From positions 1 through 5,222 of the forward strand of contig JAOZQW010000180.1 of the NCBI GenBank assembly GCA_029932015.1: a DNA stretch of 5,222 nt, given 5' to 3'. Positions within the stretch are counted from its first letter, which is position 1. Each line of letters opens with the position of its first letter. Shown piece by piece: positions 1-5,222 of the stretch. The DNA is from Candidatus Fermentibacteraceae bacterium (GTDB lineage Bacteria > Fermentibacterota > Fermentibacteria > Fermentibacterales > JCC-6). The notes below the pieces were generated by a model. It worked only from the letters and a program-made list of their open reading frames with translations. It made no database searches and was not told the DNA's origin. Both the position numbers and the translations under genes were made by a program.

Positions 1-309
1 CCAGAACGATACGCCGCCCTTCTTGAGGGGAGCCAGGTTGCCGCCCACGTCAGGAGCCTGGGCCGGCGGAGCCGGCGGGGGTGGAGCCGTGGCGGTGACG
101 TCGATCTGCGACGCGCCGCGGCTCTTGGGATCCAGACCCGCCAGGTTCTTGAGGCCGTTGCCCAAATCCGTGTCCTGGCCAGGGGAGGTCAGGTAGGTCT
201 CCTTGCCGTTGTTCTTGCGCAGCCCCGTGTCGCTGGCCCGGTACCAGAGCGTGCTGGGGCGCAGGGCCGAGCTCAGGTAGCCGTCGGGAGTCAGGACCAG
301 GCTCTGCCA
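1..309 (-). CDS. Partial high-GC protein of unknown function, proline-rich linker (open at both ends)
   Basis: Reading the minus strand from 309 to 1 gives 103 codons with no stop, running off the left edge. Almost every third codon position is G or C, which is strong codon-bias evidence that this is the real frame. The peptide starts WQSLVLTPDGYLSSALRPST, has a basic polar stretch (LRKNNGKETYL, about residues 30-40), and a proline/alanine linker APPPPAPPAQAP at about residues 75-86, ending near KKGGVSFW. I recognise no family. The linker suggests an extracytoplasmic or multidomain protein. No start codon belongs to it: the frame runs on past 310 into the antisense of the receptor gene, so its N-terminal part is missing at the composition break. 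The complementary plus-strand frame is also open to base 1, but it reads as Arg/Ser/Gly-rich low complexity and looks like a shadow. Confidence 0.6.
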
Positions 310-320
310 GTGAGATTCAG
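300..320. other. Composition and coding-strand discontinuity (probable chimeric junction)
   Basis: Bases 1-300 are about 70% GC (209 of 300 by hand count), while the 180 bases from 301 are about 54%. At the same point coding switches from a GC3-rich minus-strand frame to a plus-strand receptor frame of ordinary codon use. Both proteins are cut here: the receptor lacks its N-terminal half and the minus-strand protein lacks its start. No inverted repeat, target duplication or integrase is seen. A false join in a metagenome assembly explains this most simply; a real recombination is the alternative. The exact base is uncertain by about 10. Confidence 0.7.
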
Positions 321-1785
321 TGAATCCAGTGGCATGACCTTCAACGCGACCAGGCTGCTCGGAAGCGAGACCACCCTGAAACTTACACTCGGCATGATGA
401 AGTTCCAGAACTGGCACAGGATAAGGGATCTGGATGGAGGCTGGGTTGGAGAGGGCACCAATCCGATCTATTGGCTTACACAGTACACACCCAAAGTGCG
501 GAATGAGGATTCTCTGGGATTCTATCATTCTGGGACCCATCCGAATGTCTGGCTGGATTCCAAGGCTTCGGTAAGCACAGCAATGCTGGAAATGGACTCT
601 AATCCGAGTCTACGGGCAAGAGTGAAAGCCGGGATCACAGCTTCTTATTTTGATCTCTACCAGTACAATGTCTATGCTCTGGCCTACGGTAGCACATATC
701 TCACTATGTGGAATGCATTTCCGCATTCCGGCTCCGCATATGCACAGGGCAGCTACAGGTTCCCGGGTGGTGTTATCCTTACAGGAGGCCTCAGAGCTGA
801 GCTCTTCGATGCAAATACCAGCGTATTCAACGCAGAGGAAGGAGACAGGGTGCCTGTCGATGTCAAATGGCAGGTCAGCCCCAGAGTCGGCTTCTCCGTA
901 CCTTTCAGCGAACACTCAGTTTTCTTCACAACTTTCGGTCACTATTTCCAGATGCCCCCCATGTATTCACTCTTTCTCGAATCTTCATTCAACCTTGCTG
1001 AAGGCAGGATCGTCAGAGGAAATCCTGATCTCAATCCAGAGAGAACGCAGATGTTCGAGGTTGGAGTAAGGCATGTTCTGGATAACTCCACCGAGTTCTC
1101 GCTTGCCGCCTATTACAAAGATATCACTGGACTTGTCAGTACCGAGGATCATTCAGAGGGTAACTATTACGTGTTCACCAATGATGACAGTCATGGAATG
1201 GTTCGCGGTATCGAGGCAACACTCTCACGAACCGCAGGTGGTAACCTCTCGGGACAGCTCTCCTACTGCCTCTCGGTTGCCAAGGGCAGATACTCCTCAA
1301 TGCTGGAAAGATATAACTACGCGCAGTCAGGTGTGATCTACATCTCCCGAGAGGAGAACTATCTGGACTGGGACCAGACACACACTGCAAGTGCCTCAGG
1401 TCTTTACAGGACACTGGAATCCGAGGGACCCGAAATCGCTGGTGTCCATCCCTTCGAGAATACTGGTCTGGGTCTCTCCTGGAGTTTCGGAAGTGGTCTG
1501 CCCTACACTCTCCCCCCCACTGAAGGAGAACTCATCGAGACCAATACCGAGAGATATCCGTATACAATGCAGACTGACCTTACACTCTCCCGGACATTCA
1601 GTATAGGAAGAACAGATCTAAACCTGGTTCTGGGGATATTCAACGTCTTCAACCGAAAGAATGTATTGCAGATCTATGACACCGCACTCTACAGGAGCTC
1701 TGAAGATCCCACTGGGGAGATGGGTAATCCAAGAGCATGGTCACCTGCCAGACACTTCCTGCTCTCGGCGGTTCTGTCATGGTAA
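310..1785 (+). CDS. TonB-dependent outer-membrane receptor, C-terminal beta-barrel part (5'-truncated)
   Basis: The frame encodes 491 residues of a TonB-dependent receptor barrel. These proteins sit in the outer membrane and import ligands such as iron chelates, cobalamin or glycans using energy from TonB-ExbBD. Visible family marks are GNPDLNPERTQMFEVGVRH at about 237-255, AAYYKDITGLV at 266-276, MVRGIEATLSR at 297-307, GSGLPYT at 394-400, and the late-barrel FNVFNRKNVLQIYD at 444-457. It ends in an alternating strand with a terminal aromatic, FLLSAVLSW, of the kind recognised by the BAM machinery, here Trp rather than the usual Phe. Complete relatives are normally 700-1000 residues. The signal peptide, TonB box, plug and first strands are absent. 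The GTG at 310 is only the first start-like codon after the junction and has no ribosome site, so the true gene began outside this sequence. The ligand cannot be told; the general look is of Oar-like receptors. The stop lies inside the start of the following lipoprotein gene. Confidence 0.87.
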   Translation: MRFSESSGMTFNATRLLGSETTLKLTLGMMKFQNWHRIRDLDGGWVGEGTNPIYWLTQYTPKVRNEDSLGFYHSGTHPNVWLDSKASVSTAMLEMDSNPSLRARVKAGITASYFDLYQYNVYALAYGSTYLTMWNAFPHSGSAYAQGSYRFPGGVILTGGLRAELFDANTSVFNAEEGDRVPVDVKWQVSPRVGFSVPFSEHSVFFTTFGHYFQMPPMYSLFLESSFNLAEGRIVRGNPDLNPERTQMFEVGVRHVLDNSTEFSLAAYYKDITGLVSTEDHSEGNYYVFTNDDSHGMVRGIEATLSRTAGGNLSGQLSYCLSVAKGRYSSMLERYNYAQSGVIYISREENYLDWDQTHTASASGLYRTLESEGPEIAGVHPFENTGLGLSWSFGSGLPYTLPPTEGELIETNTERYPYTMQTDLTLSRTFSIGRTDLNLVLGIFNVFNRKNVLQIYDTALYRSSEDPTGEMGNPRAWSPARHFLLSAVLSW

Positions 1786-2771
1786 GGCTCAGTGCTTTAC
1801 TTTCGATCGCGATCATTGTTCTCACCGGCTGTACAGACCTTACTGAGTACCAGAGTACGATCAAGGCAGGAGTTCATGTGATAGACTCCTCGGATCTCTC
1901 GATTCTCGGGTCAGTGACAGACATCAATGGTGCTCGCTCCCTATGCCTTGTTCCCGGCTCCTTCATTGTTGCTTCAACCGAGGGTTCAGTTGCATTCTAT
2001 GACCTTGATACATTCGCACATGAGAGGACAGGTCAGGTCTATTCCCGTATGATCTACAGTCCAATGGAAAGCAGCGTGTATCTGATCGGTTCTCTAGGTA
2101 AAATCATCGAGATCAGTGCACAGAACGGTGAAGTGATCGACGCTTTCAGCATATGCGAATCACCGATAGATCTGCTGATGGCAGGTGACAACCGGCCCTA
2201 TCTGTATGTTGTAGATACCGCATCCGAGCGTATACTGGAAGTCCGAATGGAAACCAATGGAGTCTCCCGATTCTGCCAGATGCTCTCCGCGCCAAGGTGT
2301 ATTGCAGAGGATCATAGACCGGATACGATGTTCGTGATCACGCTTGAATCCGCTGATATTCTCTCTACAATAGGCTCCGGGATCATCCGCAGACGCACAC
2401 TTGAGGAGGCAGTCCCATTCCTGACTGCTGCAGACATGCCTGATGATACAGTCCTCTGTGCTGTGATACGATCCACAGACACGGACATGGTCGTTACTAT
2501 TCCAGCCTACTTCCCTGATCCCTTTCAGAAACAGCCCACTTACCAGATATGGACAGGCGCGGTGGCGATAGAGGGGGATATGCATCTCATCTGCGCCGGT
2601 GCCGACAGGACTCATGCGTATGTCCTCAGCTATCTCGGGAACTCTGTCAGCAGACTCTCCGCATACAACTACACTACTTTCAGCATCGATGGGCAGCTGG
2701 ATCTTAGCGGTTATCCGATGGATATCACGACCGCAGAGACAGGGGAGATACTCGTCCTTACAACGGACTGA
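1779..2771 (+). CDS. Outer-membrane/periplasmic lipoprotein with YncE/YVTN-like beta-propeller
   Basis: I place the start at the ATG at 1779, not at the in-frame GTG at 1737, because translation from 1779 begins with a clear lipoprotein signal: MVRLSALLSIAIIVLTGC, lipobox LTGC, lipidated Cys18. Residues +2/+3 are Thr-Asp, so under the E. coli rule it would not be held in the inner membrane. The mature ~310 residues are repeated strand-rich units with propeller wording: VIDSSDLSILGSV (34-46), SVAFYDLDTFAHERTGQV (70-87), LGKIIEISAQNGEVIDAF (106-123), YLYVVDTASERILEV (141-155). The C-terminal blade SYLGNSVSRLSAYNYTTFSI (284-303), followed by LSGYPMDITTAETGEILVLT, closely follows the YVTN pattern (name, value, 'G.P.di', 'lyVt'). 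No enzyme motif is seen. Six cysteines besides the lipid anchor is many for an exported protein. The start overlaps the receptor stop by 7 bases (ATGGTAA), implying translational coupling; a GGCGG at 1767-1771 could help initiation. A ligand-binding or sensing partner of the receptor is likely but is inference. Confidence 0.8.
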   Translation: MVRLSALLSIAIIVLTGCTDLTEYQSTIKAGVHVIDSSDLSILGSVTDINGARSLCLVPGSFIVASTEGSVAFYDLDTFAHERTGQVYSRMIYSPMESSVYLIGSLGKIIEISAQNGEVIDAFSICESPIDLLMAGDNRPYLYVVDTASERILEVRMETNGVSRFCQMLSAPRCIAEDHRPDTMFVITLESADILSTIGSGIIRRRTLEEAVPFLTAADMPDDTVLCAVIRSTDTDMVVTIPAYFPDPFQKQPTYQIWTGAVAIEGDMHLICAGADRTHAYVLSYLGNSVSRLSAYNYTTFSIDGQLDLSGYPMDITTAETGEILVLTTD

Positions 2772-2773
2772 GG

Positions 2774-3829
2774 CTATTCCGAGACTAGTTCCAATGCCCG
2801 GTCAAGCACCGGGTCGATACCTGCCAGAAAGTCCGCTTCAGTCGTCTCCACATAGATGTCGGGGGATATCCCGGCTCCCAGGACGGGAGTTTCAGCAGGT
2901 AAGTAAACAACCATAGCGGGGATTCGGACCGACCATCCATTCACAAGATAGAGCGTGTTTGCTGGACCGCTGGACCCTGCAGTAGTATCACCAACGAGTA
3001 CTACATGATCCTGACTGGCCAAGAGAAGAGTAAGCTGTTCACCAACTCCTCGAGTACCGCGTCCAACAAGCAGGAATACAGGGTTTGTAAATTGCCAGCT
3101 TCCATTTTTGATGGCATATACTGCATTGAGCTCGCTCATGTCCAGTCTTCCCGGTCCATTCCTGATCGACCGCCAGTAAGACAGCTCCCTATCTGCAACG
3201 AATCGCCCAACGGCCATCTGAGCATTGCCCTCAATCCCTTCGGAGAGCATCCTAAGGTCAATGATAAGATGCGAACATCCCTCAATACTGGTTGTCATAC
3301 TGAAGAAAATCATGATATTAAAAATTGATCCCAGGTCGCTGATATAACCGTAGCCGACACTGTCCTGTGTCATCTGCAGGGGGTTGAAAGCGTATTCCAC
3401 AAGAGACTCCGGCAATGACCACCGCCCCATATACTGCTGCCATACTGTCAGGTCCCAGTTCACGAATTCAGGATCCCATGCAGTCTGTTCTTCTCCACCT
3501 GGATCGATGAGGCTTAGCTGCACATCCTCCAACTCTCCCAGCATAGTCAGTACTACATCCCTCAGTTCATCCCAGCTCTCCGCTGCCATTGCATCTTCCC
3601 TGTGCTCGGAATAAACAGCGTCCCAGTCAACTTGAGTCCGTATACAGAATCCACCATAGCCCTGGTCGACCATATCCCAAACGAGAAGGTATTCAGAGAG
3701 CAATGAATCCGGCTGGCCCACGCTATAGGGCTCAGGAAGGCATGCAGAATTCATCATCAGAGCAGCTGTGATGACTACGGAAGAGAATACTATCAGCATC
3801 CTGGAGACGCAGAGATCCGAACGCTTCAT
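2774..3829 (-). CDS. S41-family (C-terminal processing/tricorn-like) protein, predicted catalytically dead, exported
   Basis: A 351-residue protein with an N-terminal hydrophobic export segment (about 10-29) ending at Cys30. The site MNSAC is a poor lipobox (Asn at -3), so lipoprotein or secreted are both possible. An N-terminal S41 helical region (about 43-105) is followed by the TSPc-type core. Family marks are LGELEDVQLSL (98-107), HLIIDLR (187-193), VVLVGDTTAGSSGP (276-289), and a good C-terminal match, GAGISPDIYVETTEADFLAG (318-337) then DPVLDRALEL. Functional S41 enzymes cut proteins near their C termini with a Ser nucleophile plus Lys (or His in tricorn types). Here the usual nucleophile position in T-x-S-A-x-E reads TRGVGE, with Gly261. 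The Lys 25 residues later is Ser286, the tricorn-type 'D-x-H' reads DVQ (Gln105), and the 'DLRgNgGG' loop is RMLSEG. The fold is likely kept and the activity lost, unless other residues substitute. The start is supported by GGAGGG 5 bases upstream. It overlaps the PAP2 stop by four bases and ends 2 bases from the convergent lipoprotein gene. Confidence 0.82.
   Translation of the reverse strand: MKRSDLCVSRMLIVFSSVVITAALMMNSACLPEPYSVGQPDSLLSEYLLVWDMVDQGYGGFCIRTQVDWDAVYSEHREDAMAAESWDELRDVVLTMLGELEDVQLSLIDPGGEEQTAWDPEFVNWDLTVWQQYMGRWSLPESLVEYAFNPLQMTQDSVGYGYISDLGSIFNIMIFFSMTTSIEGCSHLIIDLRMLSEGIEGNAQMAVGRFVADRELSYWRSIRNGPGRLDMSELNAVYAIKNGSWQFTNPVFLLVGRGTRGVGEQLTLLLASQDHVVLVGDTTAGSSGPANTLYLVNGWSVRIPAMVVYLPAETPVLGAGISPDIYVETTEADFLAGIDPVLDRALELVSE
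2797..2813. terminator. GC-rich hairpin between convergent genes (weak terminator candidate)
   Basis: CCCGGT (2797-2802) and ACCGGG (2808-2813) form a perfect six-pair stem with a five-base loop, 26 bases after the lipoprotein stop. It lies inside the last codons of the convergent S41-like gene (the IDPVLD region). No T-run follows in either direction, and the arms are constrained by coding, so it may be chance. Confidence 0.25.
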
Positions 3830-4491
3830 TGAGTCCCTCCTGCAGTTGCATCATACTCAGTGGATCCTGAGGATGAGGATGAGCCATAATACATGTACCT
3901 GTAGACCCAGAGCGCTGCGAACACTCCTATGTATACTCCAAAGACGACATCGCTGGGGTAGTGGTCCGTCACGATAATCCTGCTCAGACCGATGAGAACA
4001 GCAAGGCTTAAAAAGACCGGAGTAAGTTTCCTGAAGAGCATTGAAGTGGCTGTGAGTATCGCAAATACTCTTAGAGTGTGACCGGACGGTGATGAGTTCG
4101 AAGCCCAATCGGATGAGAAGAAACTGAGTCCATAGTTCCCATTCTCAAATAGAAGAACAGGTCTGTGACGCGCGAGAAGGAACTTGAAACCCTCCCCGAC
4201 CACCAGAGCCACAGCGCAGCTGACGCAGATGAAGAGCAGCGATCTTGTCCACTTGTGCTTCGTTAATGGATCAACAGCGAGTATCAGCAGGAATCCAAGT
4301 GCCAGGCCGAGCCTGATCAGGGATCCATCCCCCATATAGGAGAACATGGCGGCCAGCTCCTCGATAAAGGTGCCACCGCAGTTCTCCCTGACCCATAGAT
4401 CTGTAGGAGCATCGATGAAGAGAAACAGAACAATGTAGACCGCGGCCGTGATCCCGGCGAAGAGCAGTGTTTTGCGTCTAAGATGCTCCAT
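3826..4491 (-). CDS. PAP2-superfamily integral membrane phosphatase
   Basis: A 221-residue membrane protein with the complete three-part PAP2 (type 2 phosphatidic acid phosphatase) active site. C1 is KFLLARHRP, the K-x6-RP form, at about 103-111. C2 is PSGH at 135-138. C3 is SRIIVTDHYPSD, the SR-x5-H-x3-D form, at 170-181, with nucleophilic His177. About six membrane segments are visible, near 7-27, 57-74, 83-102, 140-153, 156-174 and 182-200. The tail is short and serine-rich (about 204-211). The family removes phosphate from lipid phosphates or diphosphates on the outer face of the inner membrane, for example undecaprenyl diphosphate, phosphatidylglycerol phosphate, or lipid A. The substrate is not evident here. 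I chose ATG at 4491 because GGAGGG lies 4 bases upstream; upstream ATGs at 4518 and 4515 would add nine or eight polar residues and have only a weaker AGGA. The stop overlaps the start of the S41 gene (ATGA), so the two are co-translated. Confidence 0.9.
   Translation of the reverse strand: MEHLRRKTLLFAGITAAVYIVLFLFIDAPTDLWVRENCGGTFIEELAAMFSYMGDGSLIRLGLALGFLLILAVDPLTKHKWTRSLLFICVSCAVALVVGEGFKFLLARHRPVLLFENGNYGLSFFSSDWASNSSPSGHTLRVFAILTATSMLFRKLTPVFLSLAVLIGLSRIIVTDHYPSDVVFGVYIGVFAALWVYRYMYYGSSSSSGSTEYDATAGGTQ
3835..3840 (-). promoter_or_regulatory. Ribosome binding site of the S41-like gene
   Basis: The minus strand reads GGAGGG, then five bases, then ATG at 3829. This strong site lies inside the last codons of the PAP2 gene. 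It fixes the start at 3829 and allows both coupled and independent initiation. Confidence 0.75.
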
Positions 4492-4495
4492 CTGC

Positions 4496-4501
4496 CCCTC
4501 C
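4496..4501 (-). promoter_or_regulatory. Ribosome binding site deciding the PAP2 start
   Basis: The minus strand reads GGAGGG four bases (GGAGG five) before the ATG at 4491. This is better than the AGGA before the upstream ATG pair at 4518/4515, so the shorter protein is preferred. I found no convincing -35/-10 pair upstream: TTGAGA and TAGTAT occur on this strand between 4519 and 4590 but with the wrong spacing. Confidence 0.7.
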
Positions 4502-4600
4502 GATATGCAAATCATCATCGATCCTGCAATGACGAAGATACTATCGGGTCGGGAGTACGGCCACGGTATTTCGGTAGTCTCAACGGCAGCAGTCAGTCAC

Positions 4601-4656
4601 TGTGGATAATCCGCTAATGAATAGTAAACATCTGTTACTATGCTATATTATCCGCA
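4601..4656. repeat. Nested inverted repeat (two stacked hairpins) in the intergenic gap
   Basis: The outer arms 4601-4610 (TGTGGATAAT) and 4647-4656 (ATTATCCGCA) pair over ten positions with one G-U wobble. Between them 4621-4627 (ATAGTAA) pairs perfectly with 4635-4641 (TTACTAT) around a 7-base loop. It lies about 50 bases beyond the stop of the right-edge gene and about 110 bases before the PAP2 start. It could be a transcript-end structure, a processing site or an operator. There is no T-run on either side, so a classical intrinsic terminator is not supported. The rest of the gap (4502-4707) shows nothing clear. Confidence 0.5.
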
Positions 4657-4707
4657 ACTGCTGGTATCAGGTCAGTAACTTTACAAACTTACCTACGTCC
4701 CTACCTC

Positions 4708-5222
4708 CTACCTCAGGAGCACCACTCGCTCGCTCACGAAAGTGTCTCCAATACTACCAGACACGAGATAGGAACCGGTTGCAAGTTCATCCTGCATCAC
4801 CAGTGCATGCACCCCAGTGGTCAGATCCTCGCTGATCAGAACCCCTACCCGTCGGCCGGTCATATCATAGACACCGAGGTCACAGGATGCTGGATAGGGA
4901 AGCTCAAGCACAGCCGAGAGATTCCCGATCGATGGATTTGTGACGGACAGATATCCCGCGTCAACTGGAGCAGATCCGGTTTCACCAATACCTGTCCCAC
5001 CTGTGAGGTAGTCCATGTAGATATCCATGAGTTCGGCCTTTGTGCTGCTTCCATCTTCAATTGCACCGAAGATCACCGACGATGTGATGGTGCGGTAACT
5101 GTCAGACGGACCGGAATAGTACCCGATGCGGCCCTTGCTGTTCTGACAGACAAAAGCCAATGTGCCTGAACCGGCTCCGAATTCATCAACGTAATTATCA
5201 GGGACTGTTTTATAGGGATACT
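4708..5222 (-). CDS. C-terminal part of a secreted protein with FlgD-like / T9SS-type sorting domain (5' end off window)
   Basis: The minus-strand frame is open from the right edge to a TAG at 4708-4710, giving 170 visible residues; the TTG at 5160 is internal, not a start. The first half (GAGSGTLAFVCQNSKGRIGY, about 15-34, then YSGPSDSYRTITSSVIFGAI) may be the end of a catalytic or binding domain. Its layout of 'glaf..nS..G.y..psd', then a helix, vaguely recalls the C-terminal side of gingipain-like C25 peptidases, but I cannot confirm that. A Gly/Thr linker (about 72-84) leads to a tail domain with the standard layout: NPS (95-97), LELPYPASCDLGVYDMTGRR (105-124), VGVL, a 'G-h' turn, GSYLV (149-153), and final ERVVLLR (164-170). 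This Ig-like tail matches the FlgD-like/Por-secretion (type IX) sorting domains abundant in FCB-type bacteria, where it directs export and is cleaved. The protein is therefore probably secreted or surface-attached. The final residues lack the common K-x-hydrophobic ending. Confidence 0.75.
   Translation of the reverse strand, partial: YPYKTVPDNYVDEFGAGSGTLAFVCQNSKGRIGYYSGPSDSYRTITSSVIFGAIEDGSSTKAELMDIYMDYLTGGTGIGETGSAPVDAGYLSVTNPSIGNLSAVLELPYPASCDLGVYDMTGRRVGVLISEDLTTGVHALVMQDELATGSYLVSGSIGDTFVSERVVLLR

Noticed and set aside
1..309. Plus-strand extension of the receptor frame back to base 1
   Set aside because: No stop occurs, but the peptide is Arg/Ser/Gly low complexity and unlike a receptor plug or barrel; openness is explained by the complementary GC3-rich coding frame.
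650..1069. Plus-strand 139-codon frame within the receptor gene
   Set aside because: It is an out-of-frame reading of clear beta-barrel coding sequence, Ser/Arg-rich, with no family features.
1737..1778. Upstream GTG start for the lipoprotein gene
   Set aside because: It would put 14 residues before an otherwise perfect lipoprotein signal peptide and lies deep in the receptor gene; the ATG at 1779 gives the proper signal.
2160..2615. Minus-strand 151-codon frame inside the lipoprotein gene
   Set aside because: It is fully antisense to a well-supported gene, and its His/Cys/Arg-rich peptide looks like a shadow.
4492..4518. Upstream ATG pair as PAP2 start
   Set aside because: The AGGA site is weaker and the added residues are not membrane or signal sequence; the ATG at 4491 has GGAGGG at ideal spacing.
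4502..4707. tRNA, small RNA gene or CRISPR in the gap
   Set aside because: No cloverleaf with a T-loop consensus and no regularly spaced repeats were seen; only the nested inverted repeat stands out.
4602..4835. Plus-strand open frame across the intergenic gap
   Set aside because: It reads through the antisense of the secreted-protein tail, has no ribosome site and gives a composition without recognisable domain.

Overview
The window looks like a piece of an uncultured, Gram-negative (two-membrane) bacterium at roughly 50-53% GC. The first ~310 bases are different: about 70% GC by hand count, with a separate coding signal on the opposite strand. The main part carries an outer-membrane TonB-dependent receptor barrel, a lipoprotein, and a secreted protein ending in a FlgD-like / type IX-like sorting domain. 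That mix suggests the FCB superphylum or related candidate phyla (Fermentibacteria, Eisenbacteria and WOR-3 type genomes carry many such tails). This placement is inference; there is no rRNA or other taxonomic marker here.

Layout. 1-309: minus-strand fragment of an unrecognised, proline-rich, high-GC3 protein, open across the whole segment. About 310: abrupt change in composition and coding strand. 310-1785 (+): C-terminal ~490 residues of a TonB-dependent receptor, with its plug and early barrel missing at the junction. 1779-2771 (+): a lipoprotein with a YncE/YVTN-like beta-propeller, overlapping the receptor stop by 7 bases. 2774-3829 (-): an S41 (C-terminal processing peptidase family) protein that has lost the expected catalytic residues, convergent with the lipoprotein gene at a 2-base gap. 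3826-4491 (-): a PAP2-family membrane phosphatase with an intact active site, whose stop overlaps the S41 start (ATGA). 4502-4707: gap with a nested inverted repeat. 4708-5222 (-): C-terminal part of a large secreted protein, running off the right edge.

Two transcription units can be argued. The plus-strand pair (receptor plus surface lipoprotein propeller) is probably an outer-membrane uptake or sensing pair. The minus-strand pair (PAP2 then pseudo-S41) is translationally coupled, and its products would act at or outside the inner membrane. No complete new system is visible. The points most worth following are the degenerate S41 protein coupled to PAP2, the receptor-propeller pair, and the ~310 discontinuity, which is more likely a chimeric assembly join than biology.
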